From positions 186,001 to 250,000 of the forward strand of contig NZ_VFIO01000005.1 in NCBI RefSeq assembly GCF_007858365.1: a stretch of 64,000 bases of DNA. The letters are read 5' to 3'. Below the pieces are notes generated by a model. The model was not told the DNA's origin. It saw nothing but the letters and a program-made list of their open reading frames with translations, and made no database searches. The translations under genes were made by a program, and so were the position numbers. Positions 55,428 through 64,000 of the stretch are shown piece by piece. Source of the DNA: Pseudomonas saxonica (GTDB lineage: Bacteria; Pseudomonadota; Gammaproteobacteria; Pseudomonadales; Pseudomonadaceae). How positions within the stretch are numbered: the first letter of the stretch is position 1; each line of letters begins with the position of its first letter.

Positions 55428-58100
55428 TCACTCCCTACCGCTCTTGCGAAAGACCCAGCAATTGAGCGGTCGTTTCTCGATGGCCGATCGAACTTTTCGT
55501 ATCTCAATGAAGGTGTGAGAGCTGCTTTGCGGTAATGCACGGTGCAGCTGTGTCGCGTGAATCACTTCCTGGCCAGCTAATCGACAGGCGTTGTGGAAGT
55601 GCTCGATGTTGATAGCGATCAGTGTCCTGTCAGGGCTGTGATTCAAGGTTTCCCGTGTTTCATCGTGCGAGCCTTCACCGTCCGTGTATGTGATCACCTT
55701 TTCATTCAGGTAGTGATAGATCTGCCAGAACCTGGCAGCTGTGGGGTTCTCACTGCTAACGCGCTGCTGACGCTCGATAGCGCGGCTTTCAACATGCTTG
55801 AATAGTTTCTCCATGAGTTGGTCAGACCAGCCCGGGAAAAGCATTTGGGTGGCTTTGGCTGCAGCCATGACTTGAGCATGGCAATGCACTATTCGCTGAT
55901 GCTGAATGATGGTGTTTGCCTGGAGTCGCTGTTCGTAGTGATCGAAGGCTTCAAAGTAACGTGCCAGCCACTGCTTTTCTTGGCCCAAGCATCGACGCAA
56001 GTATCCAGACAGATCCTCAACCGGCAGAGCGTAGAGGCGATCGGAGACTACTTTACGTGCAGGCGTGTGCCCTGTACGTGTGGCGTGCATATGCACGATC
56101 CGCGTCAGAATGGCTTCGGATCCATCGACACTGGCGTTTTGAGAGATAAGCAGCGCAGCCAGGAAAATCAGGCTGTCGGTGTCATTGCTCGATGACTTCA
56201 CGCCCACAGTACGAAGTGTGGCGTTATGGTCATAAAGAGATTTCCAATTTTCCCAGTTGTACTGGCTAACTGTGGTACGGCCTTGAGCATCGACAATTTG
56301 GCTATCTGACTCAATCAGCACCACCGGCAGGTTGCTCACTTGAGACAGAGCACGGGTCAAGCCAATGGCACTAGCCCCAGTTGAGTTGGGTTTCATCCCT
56401 TCGTAGTTCGGGCGACCAAACAACCGCCACAAGAAACGCAGCAAGCTAGATTTACCCGCACCGGCATCGCCCGTCAGTTCAAAAAACAACCATGAATGCT
56501 GCTTTGACCGAATTTGCTGCGTGAACAGAGAGGCCGTCCACCACGCCAGTGACGCTAATCCGTTCATATCGTTGACTTCAAGAAAGTCAGCGAACCAGTC
56601 AGGTTCCTCATCTTTCCCGCGAGTAAGTGCCAGGCTACTCAGCGACGTTTTCAGCCCGCTTTTACCTATCTCCAAATACCCATGACTGTTGGCCATGTAC
56701 TCGCGGCCATTGTTAAAGCCGAAGGTCTGAAAACAGTAGGTCTTGCTCGTTGCGTCATAGCCTACAAATGGGAGCGCGCGCACAGTCAGGGCGTTCTCCA
56801 GCCATTTACTGCGCAGCATAGAAAGCACCTTCTCCCCACCCTCGAAGTTTCCACCAGGTGTGCGCTCAAGGAGTGATTTGGAAAAACTGCGGGGATCGCC
56901 AATTGAGTTCGGAGCCAGTGGCTCTTTGCAGTTCTGAGCCGGGTTCGGGAAGTTGAATTGGAAGAAAAACTGTTGATCACCGCTTAACGCATCCCGCTGG
57001 ATGTATTCGAAGTGAGGAATGCAGTTGGCCACCTGTTTGATGTCGCAATATTTGTCGAAAATCTCTTCCCGGGATTTCGGAGTGGTTCCCTCGTCTGAAT
57101 CCTTGTTCAGCTCCCGGTTTAGTTCATCGCTGTTCACCTTGGCGGTGAACAGGCGCTCCCCGAACTCAAGTAGAAAGAAGCTCAGAGGCTTTTTCAGGTG
57201 CAGCAAGAAAGCTTTTTTCGACGGGTTTGGAGCAACGAACAAGCGGCCTTGATAGCTGGCTTCTGTCATAAACACGTCGTCCAGCTGGCCATCGCGGTAC
57301 ACGTCGTCCCAATCGCGGTTTTTGCCAGCAAGTGCAACCCACGCGATTTCATCCATCGCCTGCAATTGGCGACGATACTTGGGGATAACCAGGTGCCCGG
57401 CCTTGTCGTCGTCCAGGGCAATGACCCAGCGGACTTTTAAGCCTTTATGAGCCTCGACCACATCCCATGGAAAATTGTTGGCCGAGATTGAGGCAATCAC
57501 CTTGTAACCAGCGAGGTGCAACGCGATGGCGTGAAAGATACCTTCGACGATATAGACACTGTCGCCTTTCTCGATGGTCATGCCTTTAGGCATCCAGCCA
57601 TCGGACTTAAAGCTCATTTTGTATTTGATACCGGCCTTGTCGCCGCCATTCGCCGCCACCATGGTCGCGTCGATGATTCTCTCCCAGTAGCCATCGCAAA
57701 GCGGGAAACGAACGGTATCAGCCCATTGGCCATCAGCCATTTTGCGGCGGCCCTGCTCATACCAGCCTTGAATTTTACTGACGTCGAATCCGCGGTTGCG
57801 CTGTAGATAAGCGTCCGCTGTTGCGTTCGGGTTTGCTTCCGATCGTGGGAAACGCTCACTGAGATTTTCAAACAGGTAGCTATAACGCTCGCGAGTCTTT
57901 TCCTCATGCTGGCATTGGTTGAGGCGGTTGCACTTGAGTTGATAAGGCTTGTCGCGGGCGATGTAGAGCGTACGTTCGCCACAGCTTGGGCAGATGCCCT
58001 TTTGCAGGTACTTGCCACTACGGATGTCCTTGAAGTCCAGCTCATGGTCTTTTTCCAGAGCGTCGATCACTTCTAGGCGGTAGATATCTTCGAATTGCAT
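55428..58100 (-). CDS. phage replication protein, primase-helicase (Toprim plus P-loop ATPase)
   Basis: An 890-residue protein. Zinc finger at residues 37-63 (CPSCGERT, then CNRLNQC). Toprim-like domain about 185-235 (VYIVEGIFHAIALHLAGYKV; ALDDDKAG). ATPase P-loop GDAGAGKSS near 547 and VVLIESDSQ as Walker B near 592. The order primase-helicase recalls P4 alpha and T7 gp4 rather than P2 gpA, which is a rolling-circle nickase. It should act at the adjacent repeat-rich origin. It starts 8 bp after the Cox-like gene. Confidence 0.88.
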   Translation of the reverse strand: MQFEDIYRLEVIDALEKDHELDFKDIRSGKYLQKGICPSCGERTLYIARDKPYQLKCNRLNQCQHEEKTRERYSYLFENLSERFPRSEANPNATADAYLQRNRGFDVSKIQGWYEQGRRKMADGQWADTVRFPLCDGYWERIIDATMVAANGGDKAGIKYKMSFKSDGWMPKGMTIEKGDSVYIVEGIFHAIALHLAGYKVIASISANNFPWDVVEAHKGLKVRWVIALDDDKAGHLVIPKYRRQLQAMDEIAWVALAGKNRDWDDVYRDGQLDDVFMTEASYQGRLFVAPNPSKKAFLLHLKKPLSFFLLEFGERLFTAKVNSDELNRELNKDSDEGTTPKSREEIFDKYCDIKQVANCIPHFEYIQRDALSGDQQFFFQFNFPNPAQNCKEPLAPNSIGDPRSFSKSLLERTPGGNFEGGEKVLSMLRSKWLENALTVRALPFVGYDATSKTYCFQTFGFNNGREYMANSHGYLEIGKSGLKTSLSSLALTRGKDEEPDWFADFLEVNDMNGLASLAWWTASLFTQQIRSKQHSWLFFELTGDAGAGKSSLLRFLWRLFGRPNYEGMKPNSTGASAIGLTRALSQVSNLPVVLIESDSQIVDAQGRTTVSQYNWENWKSLYDHNATLRTVGVKSSSNDTDSLIFLAALLISQNASVDGSEAILTRIVHMHATRTGHTPARKVVSDRLYALPVEDLSGYLRRCLGQEKQWLARYFEAFDHYEQRLQANTIIQHQRIVHCHAQVMAAAKATQMLFPGWSDQLMEKLFKHVESRAIERQQRVSSENPTAARFWQIYHYLNEKVITYTDGEGSHDETRETLNHSPDRTLIAINIEHFHNACRLAGQEVIHATQLHRALPQSSSHTFIEIRKVRSAIEKRPLNCWVFRKSGRE

Positions 58101-58108
58101 AACCGACC

Positions 58109-58336
58109 TCAGCGCTTAGCTGCGGTATGCGATTTCGCGACCCGCTCAACTTGCTCTGCGGCTTCGATAGCCAAAGCCAGCATGTTGACCAACACCGCTT
58201 CTTTTGAGCCTTCATTTTTTTCTCGGATCAAAATCCGACCGCGTTCAATCTCATTTCGAATGGCCCTTTCTGACTGCCCCGATCGCCGCGAAAGTTCGCG
58301 AACTGTGGTGTATGGCGTGTCGATAGTGATCTGCAT
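58109..58336 (-). CDS. Cox-like excisionase / early regulator
   Basis: A 75-residue DNA-binding protein with a MerR-like helix-turn-helix (VRELSRRSGQSERAIRNEIE, residues 12-31) and a C-terminal helix (ALAIEAAEQVERVAKSH). It is the first gene of the leftward early operon, opposite the repressor, exactly where P2 carries cox. Cox proteins direct excision and block the repressor promoter. The residue-level match to P2 Cox is weak. Confidence 0.7.
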   Translation of the reverse strand: MQITIDTPYTTVRELSRRSGQSERAIRNEIERGRILIREKNEGSKEAVLVNMLALAIEAAEQVERVAKSHTAAKR

Positions 58337-58372
58337 TTGCTAAGCTCCGTGGGTATATATGCAGCAGATGTG

Positions 58373-58405
58373 TGTCTGCATGCACAGAATATGTATGTAC
58401 CTACA
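58373..58405. promoter_or_regulatory. candidate repressor operators between cox and repressor
   Basis: TGTCTGCATGCACA at 58373-58386 and TGTATGTACCTACA at 58392-58405, centres 19 bp apart (about two helical turns). Both fit TGT-N8-ACA; the second also has the inner GTAC of the palindrome at 53037-53054. They lie in the 87-bp divergent region. Confidence 0.6.
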
Positions 58406-58423
58406 CAAAATCAAGAGGCCGTG

Positions 58424-58672
58424 ATGGATTTAGGAAGCAAGCTCAAGGAAGTACGTCTGACAGAGCGTCTGACTCAGGCTGAAATGTGCGAGATCACGGG
58501 TGTCAAAATGGACACGTGGAAGGGGTACGAGTACGGGCGCAGTAAGTCCGTCAGTTCAGTAGAGCTGCTCAAAGTCACCATGCACCCTCGTTTCAAAAAA
58601 TATGCGCTATGGCTTGTGACTGACGAAGTCGCGCCGGAGGTTGGCCAGATCAGTCCGGTAATCGGTCAATGA
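58424..58672 (+). CDS. short phage repressor (XRE-type helix-turn-helix)
   Basis: An 82-residue protein: MDLGSKLKEVRLTERLTQAE, then MCEITGVKMDTWKGYEYGRS. The HTH covers residues 6-45; there is no C-terminal peptidase domain, so it is not a LexA-type self-cleaving repressor, in line with P2 C. I chose ATG 58424, preceded by AAGAGG; upstream in-frame starts would place the protein across the operators. It should hold the prophage dormant. Confidence 0.82.
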   Translation: MDLGSKLKEVRLTERLTQAEMCEITGVKMDTWKGYEYGRSKSVSSVELLKVTMHPRFKKYALWLVTDEVAPEVGQISPVIGQ

Positions 58673-58757
58673 AGTTTGGCGAACCAACTCCGCTTTATCT
58701 GGTTTATGGAGTGTCTGGCAACACCGGAGGCCGGGCGAACCAGCCCTGTAAAAATTA

Positions 58758-59813
58758 GTGGCCATAAACAAATTAGGCGAAGGCCGTTATGAGGTTGATT
58801 GCCGTCCAGACGGTCGATATGGCGTGCGTCTGCGAAAGATTTTCAAGAGCAAAAATGAAGCTCAGAAATTTCAGAACCGGGTAATGGGGGAGGGGGCGAC
58901 GGGCAGTTTCGAAAAAGCTCCCAAGCACGACACGCGCACGCTTAAAGATTTAGTCGAGCGTTGGTATGTGGTTCATGGCCAAAACCTCAAGACGGGTCAA
59001 CAGAGGCTGTCCCTGCTTAACAATATGGTTGAGCGGATGGGGAATCCCAAAGTTTCGAAGTTCGGTGCTGCTGATTTCGCTCAGTACCGAGCCGAGCGAG
59101 CCGAGGGGAAATATGCTCGAAATACCCCGGGTAATGGCTTTGTAAAAGATGGGGGGCAGCCGAAGCCGATCAGCGCAAACATGCTCAACCATGAACTGGC
59201 CTATCTCCAGGCAGTGTTTAACGAGCTGACACGGCTGGGGGAGTGGGAAGGGGATAACCCTTTAGGGAATATTCGCAAGTTGAAGTTTGACGAGACCGAG
59301 ATGGTCTATTTGCTACCTGAACAGATTCAGGCATTACTAGAGGATTTGAAGTCACGGGGCTCCGACGCTGCTCTAGTTGCTGAAGTGTGTCTGGCTACTG
59401 GAGCAAGATGGGGGGAGGCTGAGGTGTTACAGTTACATCAAGTACGCAATTGCCTTGTGCATTACAGCAAAACTAAGTCTAGTAAAAATCGATCAGTGCC
59501 AATATCTGAAGATTTAGAAAAGCGTTTAAGTATATCGTTACCCTTCGTATCTACATATAACACTTTCCGTCGTTCAATTCAGTCCGTTGGGATAAAGCTT
59601 CCTGATGGACAAATGACTCACGTCCTACGTCACACCTTTGCTAGTCATTACATGATGAATGGTGGGGATATTTTGACCCTGCAGCGAGTACTGGGGCATG
59701 CAACTTTATCTATGACTCAGAAGTATGCGCATTTTAGCCCGGGACATATGGCGGAAGTGGTAAATTTGAATCCTGTTGCCAAAATTAAATTTGATAAGGG
59801 CTTAGTGAGATAA
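58758..59813 (+). CDS. int: tyrosine site-specific integrase
   Basis: A 351-residue recombinase. N-terminal arm-binding part ([20 protein letters not shown]), SAM-like domain in the middle, then the catalytic domain with Arg ([12 protein letters not shown]), His-x2-Arg in [12 protein letters not shown], His in LGHATLSM and nucleophile Tyr in [10 protein letters not shown]. The start is GTG 58758. Located beside attR and the intact tRNA, the usual place. It overlaps the downstream cargo gene by 1 bp. Confidence 0.95.
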   Translation: MAINKLGEGRYEVDCRPDGRYGVRLRKIFKSKNEAQKFQNRVMGEGATGSFEKAPKHDTRTLKDLVERWYVVHGQNLKTGQQRLSLLNNMVERMGNPKVSKFGAADFAQYRAERAEGKYARNTPGNGFVKDGGQPKPISANMLNHELAYLQAVFNELTRLGEWEGDNPLGNIRKLKFDETEMVYLLPEQIQALLEDLKSRGSDAALVAEVCLATGARWGEAEVLQLHQVRNCLVHYSKTKSSKNRSVPISEDLEKRLSISLPFVSTYNTFRRSIQSVGIKLPDGQMTHVLRHTFASHYMMNGGDILTLQRVLGHATLSMTQKYAHFSPGHMAEVVNLNPVAKIKFDKGLVR

Positions 59814-60904
59814 TGGTTAGAAAAAATAAGAATGATGAAGCTACCACTTCGTTGAAGCAGTTGCAGGATTACTATAAGAACTCAGCTGCTGGACAACTAC
59901 TGTCTGGTGGATACGCTGAACAGCTTAGATACGTTGAACAGCTTAGGAAAACACAAGAAGCTACTCTAAGTATCAGCGCAGCTAGCCATGCAGCGCTAAT
60001 GACTGGTGCAGCTGGTGTGGTCACAAATGTGGATTACCTGAAGCAAATAAGCGCTTTCCGCGATTCATTAATAACAGATAAGTTCAGATCTTCTGTATTA
60101 ACAAGTGAGTCACTTGCTCAAGCAGCTGCCGCTGCTAAGTCTGGTTACGTTAATGCATTTGAAAATACCGCAGCGTTTTCAATCTATGCCAACGCAGCTA
60201 AGAGTGCAGCGAAGTATGCGGATCTTGCGAGTATCATATCAGGTGATACATATTCGAAGTTGTTAGATAGTATTAGAGGTTTTTCGCAAGAGTCAGATTG
60301 GCTTGAAAAACAAAAGGATTCTATTTTATATAATTATCTTGCGGGCGCAGATGCAGATAAAAGTGCTGTAATTTCCCGTATGCAAGAAAGCTTTGAGTCC
60401 AGTTTGTTTAGTGTTGACTCATTTACTTGGGAGGAGATTCCTGAGGTTCGACGAGAGCTGGAGATTGAGCTCGTCGAATATATTAAATTTGGTCGAGATA
60501 TTTTAGAGCTTTCTGTTGAGGCTAGAAAGTATTTTATAAAGTACTGGGCCTTTCTTTGGGATGCCTTGAGTAAAGCTTCTGTAATTATCACAATCAGCTC
60601 TATTCTATCTTGTACCCAAGCCGATTTAGAGAAAGCTACTTCATCGGAAGAGATTCGTCATGTAGTGAAATCCGTGCATGCAGACCGTCGCGAGATTCTT
60701 GCCGGTTACAGCGTTGTCACTGGTAGCAATGTCATTCTCCGATCTAGGGCTGATAAAAACTCACCTGAGCTTGGACGCCTGCCTATGAATACTTGGGTGG
60801 AGAATTTGCATGATGATGCTGAGGCCTGGATTCATGTGAGGGTGGAGATTGGCGGTGAGGAGATAGAGGGTTGGATTGCACGCCGTTATCTGGCGGTTTT
60901 CTGA
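59813..60904 (+). CDS. uncharacterised cargo protein with C-terminal SH3 domain
   Basis: A 363-residue protein of low GC between integrase and attR. Residues 1-200 are helical and Ala/Ser-rich (SISAASHAALMTGAAGVVTN; NAAKSAAKYADLASIISGD). Around 240-265 is a hydrophobic stretch (YFIKYWAFLWDALSKASVII) that might span a membrane. Residues about 300-363 form a bacterial SH3-like domain (SNVILRSRADKNSPELGRLP; WVENLHDDAEAWIHVRV; GWIARRYLAVF). No family known to me covers the rest. Its start overlaps int by 1 bp. Position and composition suggest lysogenic conversion or defence. Confidence 0.75.
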   Translation: MVRKNKNDEATTSLKQLQDYYKNSAAGQLLSGGYAEQLRYVEQLRKTQEATLSISAASHAALMTGAAGVVTNVDYLKQISAFRDSLITDKFRSSVLTSESLAQAAAAAKSGYVNAFENTAAFSIYANAAKSAAKYADLASIISGDTYSKLLDSIRGFSQESDWLEKQKDSILYNYLAGADADKSAVISRMQESFESSLFSVDSFTWEEIPEVRRELEIELVEYIKFGRDILELSVEARKYFIKYWAFLWDALSKASVIITISSILSCTQADLEKATSSEEIRHVVKSVHADRREILAGYSVVTGSNVILRSRADKNSPELGRLPMNTWVENLHDDAEAWIHVRVEIGGEEIEGWIARRYLAVF

Positions 60905-60916
60905 GGTTTTTTGCGG

Positions 60917-60935
60917 TGTGGACGCTTTGTGGACG
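60917..60935 (+). other. right arm-type repeat near attR
   Basis: TGTGGACGCTTTGTGGACG, identical to 30932-30950 and in the same direction, 45 bp inside attR. Candidate integrase arm-binding site. Confidence 0.65.
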
Positions 60936-60980
60936 CTATTGGAGATTTGCAGCGGGTGAGCCGATCCTTGGATCTATTCT

Positions 60981-61095
<115 letters not shown>

Positions 61096-61110
61096 TCAGT
61101 AGGTCGCGGA

Positions 61111-64000
61111 TTATAACGATGGTTTAGCGTCAGTGCTATCCGAAAAGTCTGAAATAGACATACGAAGAAAGGAAGCTGCGAACTCTTCCGCAGATAACGG
61201 CACGCTGACGAGGTATCCCTGTATCTGTTCGCAGCCTTCTTTAGCCAAGAAATCCTGTTGTGCCTGGGTTTCTACACCTTCGGCGATGATGGTCAGTTGC
61301 ATGCTGCGCCCCAGTGCAATGATGGCGCGGACGATGGCGACATCATCGGCATCATCCGGGAGCCCGCGGATAAATGACTGGTCGATTTTCAGCGTGTTGA
61401 GCGGTAAACGTTTGAGGTAACTGAGGGAGGAATACCCGGTGCCGAAGTCATCAATGGCCAGTTGCACGCCAAGCTGCTTGAGCTTATGCAAGACGTCCAG
61501 CGCTTCTTCGGTTTGACTCATGATGAAGTTTTCGGTGATCTCCAGCTGTAATGCATCTGGCTCAAGGGAGTAACTTTTGAGCAGCTCTTGAATGCGTGCC
61601 AGCAGCGCGGGTTGGCGCAGTTGTGTGCCCGACAAGTTGACGGACACGGGCCCGAAGGGCTCATACAGTTGTTTCCATGCATTTAATTGTTGGCAGGCGT
61701 GCTCAAGTACCCAATCGCCGATGGGAATGATCATGCCGTTTTCTTCGGCCAGAACGATGAAGCGATCAGGCGGGATGTTTCCCAGGTCAGGATGGTTCCA
61801 GCGAATCAGTGCTTCAGCCCCCACCAGGCTATGGTCTTTCAGGCTTATTTTGGGTTGGTAAGACAAGGACAACTGGCCGCGCTCCATTGCACGGCGCAGT
61901 TCTTGTTCCAGCAGGACTCGCGCACTGGCTTGGGCAGTCAGGTCATGGGTGTAGCGTTCAATACGGTTGCGCCCTTTAAGCTTTGAGCGGTACATCGCCG
62001 CGTCGGCGTTTTTGACCAGTGTGGCGACGTCGGTTCCGTCATCGGGGTAAATACTGGCGCCGATGCTGGCACTGATAAAAAGCTCATGTTCACCTGCAAC
62101 AAAGGGGGCGTTGAAACAGGCCAGTAGCTTGTTGGCAATCAGCTCGGCATCGCTGGGGTTCTTGAGTGCCGGCAGCAAGATGATGAACTCGTCACCACCC
62201 TGGCGGGCCACGGTGTCGATGTCCCGCAACTGCTCTTTCAGGCGGGTAGCGATAGCATTTAGCAACAGGTCGCCAATGGGGTGGCCAAGGCTGTCGTTGA
62301 TGTTTTTGAAACGGTCCAGATCGAGAAATAATACGGCACCTTGTTGGCCATACCGATCGGGTTCGCTGAGCGCCTGTTGCAACCGGTTTTCAAACAGCAA
62401 GCGGTTGGGGAGGTTAGTCAGCGGGTCATGGTGTGCCTGATGATCGAGGCGGTCTTGTGCGTGTTTGAGGCTGGATATATCGGCAAAAACGGCCACGAAG
62501 TGGGTGATTTTGTGGTCACTGTCGTATACCGCACTGATGGTCATCCAGCAGGGGTAAGTCTCGCCATTTTTACGCTTGTTGCAGATTTCCCCCTGCCAGT
62601 GCCCTTCGTTGGACAGCTGATGCCACATCGAGACATAGAAAGCGCTGTCATGTTGCCCTGACGCCATTAAGCGTGATGACTGGCCCAAAGCGTCACGCTC
62701 GCTATAACCGGTGATTTCTGTAAAGGCGCGATTGACCGCAGTGATGTTTTGCTGCGGGTCTGTGAAGATGATGCCTTCAGCCGTACTGTCAAAAACCGTT
62801 GCCGTTTGCAGTAGTTTTTCCTGCATGAGCTGGCTTTCGCTGATATCGCGGGCGATGGTCAGCATGCAGTTTTCGTTGCCAATCATCAGAGGTCGAGTGG
62901 ATATTTCGCAGAGCAATGTGCGTCCGTCCCGATGCCGCACGCTGCATTGGAAATCACGTACAAAGCCCTGTTGATCAAGGAGTGCCAACAGCTCGATACG
63001 CTGCTGCGGGTCGGCCCACAACCCTAGCTCCAGTGTTGAGCGGTACAGGGCGTCTGAGCTGCAGTAACCGCTGATATGACTGAAGCCTTCATTGACCTCG
63101 ATTAACAGGCCATCGCGTTGTCGGGTCAGTAAAAGACCATCAGGCGATGCATGAAAGGCTTTGGCGAACTTTTCTTCAGAAAGGCGTAGCGCTTCTTCGG
63201 TCTCTTTTGACTGGCTGATGTTGATCATCAAGCCCCGCAGCACGGGCTGTTGGTTGTGGGTCGTTATGCTGACAATGTCTCTTATCCACAAGGTTTTTCT
63301 GTGGGCGGTTATGACGCGATAGTCAACGCTGTGATCGCGTCCGCTACTGATCTCCTCATCGCAATAAGCGTGAACCCACGGTAGGTCGTCGGGGTGAACA
63401 AGACGGCTCCTGAAACCCTCAAGTAGCCAGTCACTTAGCGGATAGCCGAGCAAAGCTCCTGCCTGTGGAGACACGTAGCTGTAATTGTAATTATCCAAAC
63501 GTACTTCCCAAGAAATCGCGCAAAGGCTTTCTATCAGGCCTCTGTAGTGATATTCGCTGCTGCGTAGCGCTTGCTCGAGGGCAATGCGTCGAGAGATTTC
63601 GCTGCTCAAGCGGCGATTGATACGAATGACAACGATCAGCACGGTCATCAGTAACAATACGCCAGGCAGGGCATAGGTCAGCAGGGTATGCCACACCGGG
63701 GAGTAGTCGCTTGTTGAGCCTATCCAGCGCTCTTGTATGGCCTCTGTCTGGGCGGGGGTGATGTCAGCCAGTACTTTGTCGAGAATCCCTGCCCATAGGG
63801 TCTCGTCTTTCGGGGTGGCCATGGCCAGTTGGTACCGATAGGGCGTTTCGCCACTCACATAAAGGCCGTTGAGCTTGAGTTGGCGCATGCTCCAAACACT
63901 GGAGGCCAAGTCCCCGACCATGGCATCCACTTGATCGGTGGCTAACGCCTGAAGAGCGGAACTTACGTTGGGAAGCGCGACAATGTTCAAGTCGGGATGC
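61111..64000 (-). CDS. rmcA: membrane-bound PAS-GGDEF-EAL protein (RmcA-like), N-terminus beyond window
   Basis: At least 963 residues, running off the right edge at its N-terminus. The visible start is the end of a periplasmic substrate-binding-like domain (ALATDQVDAMVGDLASSVWS), then one transmembrane segment (LLTYALPGVLLLMTVLIVVI), three PAS domains, a GGDEF domain with intact RQGGDEF, and an EAL domain with intact GAEALIRW, DDFGTGYSS and EGVE. Both cyclase and phosphodiesterase signatures are complete. The layout and the place next to the tRNA before rpoD recall RmcA of P. aeruginosa, a phosphodiesterase that responds to redox state through PAS domains. Confidence 0.85.
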   Translation of the reverse strand, partial: HPDLNIVALPNVSSALQALATDQVDAMVGDLASSVWSMRQLKLNGLYVSGETPYRYQLAMATPKDETLWAGILDKVLADITPAQTEAIQERWIGSTSDYSPVWHTLLTYALPGVLLLMTVLIVVIRINRRLSSEISRRIALEQALRSSEYHYRGLIESLCAISWEVRLDNYNYSYVSPQAGALLGYPLSDWLLEGFRSRLVHPDDLPWVHAYCDEEISSGRDHSVDYRVITAHRKTLWIRDIVSITTHNQQPVLRGLMINISQSKETEEALRLSEEKFAKAFHASPDGLLLTRQRDGLLIEVNEGFSHISGYCSSDALYRSTLELGLWADPQQRIELLALLDQQGFVRDFQCSVRHRDGRTLLCEISTRPLMIGNENCMLTIARDISESQLMQEKLLQTATVFDSTAEGIIFTDPQQNITAVNRAFTEITGYSERDALGQSSRLMASGQHDSAFYVSMWHQLSNEGHWQGEICNKRKNGETYPCWMTISAVYDSDHKITHFVAVFADISSLKHAQDRLDHQAHHDPLTNLPNRLLFENRLQQALSEPDRYGQQGAVLFLDLDRFKNINDSLGHPIGDLLLNAIATRLKEQLRDIDTVARQGGDEFIILLPALKNPSDAELIANKLLACFNAPFVAGEHELFISASIGASIYPDDGTDVATLVKNADAAMYRSKLKGRNRIERYTHDLTAQASARVLLEQELRRAMERGQLSLSYQPKISLKDHSLVGAEALIRWNHPDLGNIPPDRFIVLAEENGMIIPIGDWVLEHACQQLNAWKQLYEPFGPVSVNLSGTQLRQPALLARIQELLKSYSLEPDALQLEITENFIMSQTEEALDVLHKLKQLGVQLAIDDFGTGYSSLSYLKRLPLNTLKIDQSFIRGLPDDADDVAIVRAIIALGRSMQLTIIAEGVETQAQQDFLAKEGCEQIQGYLVSVPLSAEEFAASFLRMSISDFSDSTDAKPSL

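Noticed and set aside
54970..55431. Minus-strand open frame of 153 codons across the repeat-rich gap
   Set aside because: The frame is full of the CGGAACA repeats in both directions and gives a Cys/Arg-rich, non-globular product; a non-coding origin explains the sequence better.

Overview
The window is a piece of a Pseudomonas chromosome, most likely the P. fluorescens/P. putida side of the genus; species is not resolved. The evidence is gene order that I recall from P. putida KT2440 and P. aeruginosa: glcB, gcvR-like, rarD, srkA, comF, bioBFHCD, two acyl-CoA dehydrogenases, the RsmY sRNA, a LysR gene and an aminotransferase, then the pqq genes, davBA, an Lrp-type regulator, a tRNA, and a PAS-GGDEF-EAL gene that precedes rpoD in other pseudomonads. 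REP-like palindromes sit between many of these genes.

Chromosomal part, 1-30754. 1-6592 holds malate synthase G (cut by the window edge), an ACT-domain regulator, RarD, the SrkA kinase and a Tat-exported PhoX-type phosphatase. 6655-12003 holds comF and a tightly overlapping biotin operon. 12195-16303 holds two paralogous acyl-CoA dehydrogenases, the first behind a sigma-70-like promoter overlapped by a PsrA-type palindrome, followed by rsmY with an 18-bp GacA upstream activating sequence and its own terminator. 16384-26968 is the PQQ region: LysR gene, aminotransferase, prolyl-oligopeptidase-like peptidase, pqqE, D, C, B, A, and pqqF, with a hairpin between pqqA and pqqB and a REP pair between pqqB and pqqC. 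27001-30333 holds davA and davB (lysine to 5-aminovalerate), an Lrp-type regulator and a 32-residue membrane peptide.

Prophage, 30755-61063. A complete-looking P2-related element of about 30 kb, with an HP1/K139-like tail module, is integrated at the 3' end of tRNA-Ile(CAU). An identical 83-bp direct repeat marks attL and attR, and a shared 19-bp double repeat lies just inside each end. From the left: a cargo gene (DUF2971-like), then a long leftward late operon (spike, hub, fibre, baseplate, tape measure, frameshifted tail chaperone, spanins, SAR-type endolysin, holin, zinc-finger protein, tube, sheath, tail and head completion, small terminase, capsid, scaffold). Large terminase and portal run rightward. 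An Ogr-type activator follows, then a leftward early operon (Cox-like protein, primase/helicase, a repeat-rich probable origin, four small genes including an Arc-type protein). A short repressor, a tyrosine integrase and an uncharacterised SH3-domain cargo gene run rightward to attR.

Function as a unit. The repressor/Cox divergent region and the ogr upstream region share the pattern TGT-N2-GTAC-N2-ACA or close variants, which suggests that one repressor silences both the early operon and the late activator. The most interesting unexplained parts are the 316-bp CGGAACA array between the replication gene and the small early genes, the two end-located cargo genes, the perfect 8-bp tandem array after ogr, and the 242-bp terminase/portal overlap. 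The window ends in a large membrane-bound cyclic-di-GMP enzyme next to the tRNA.
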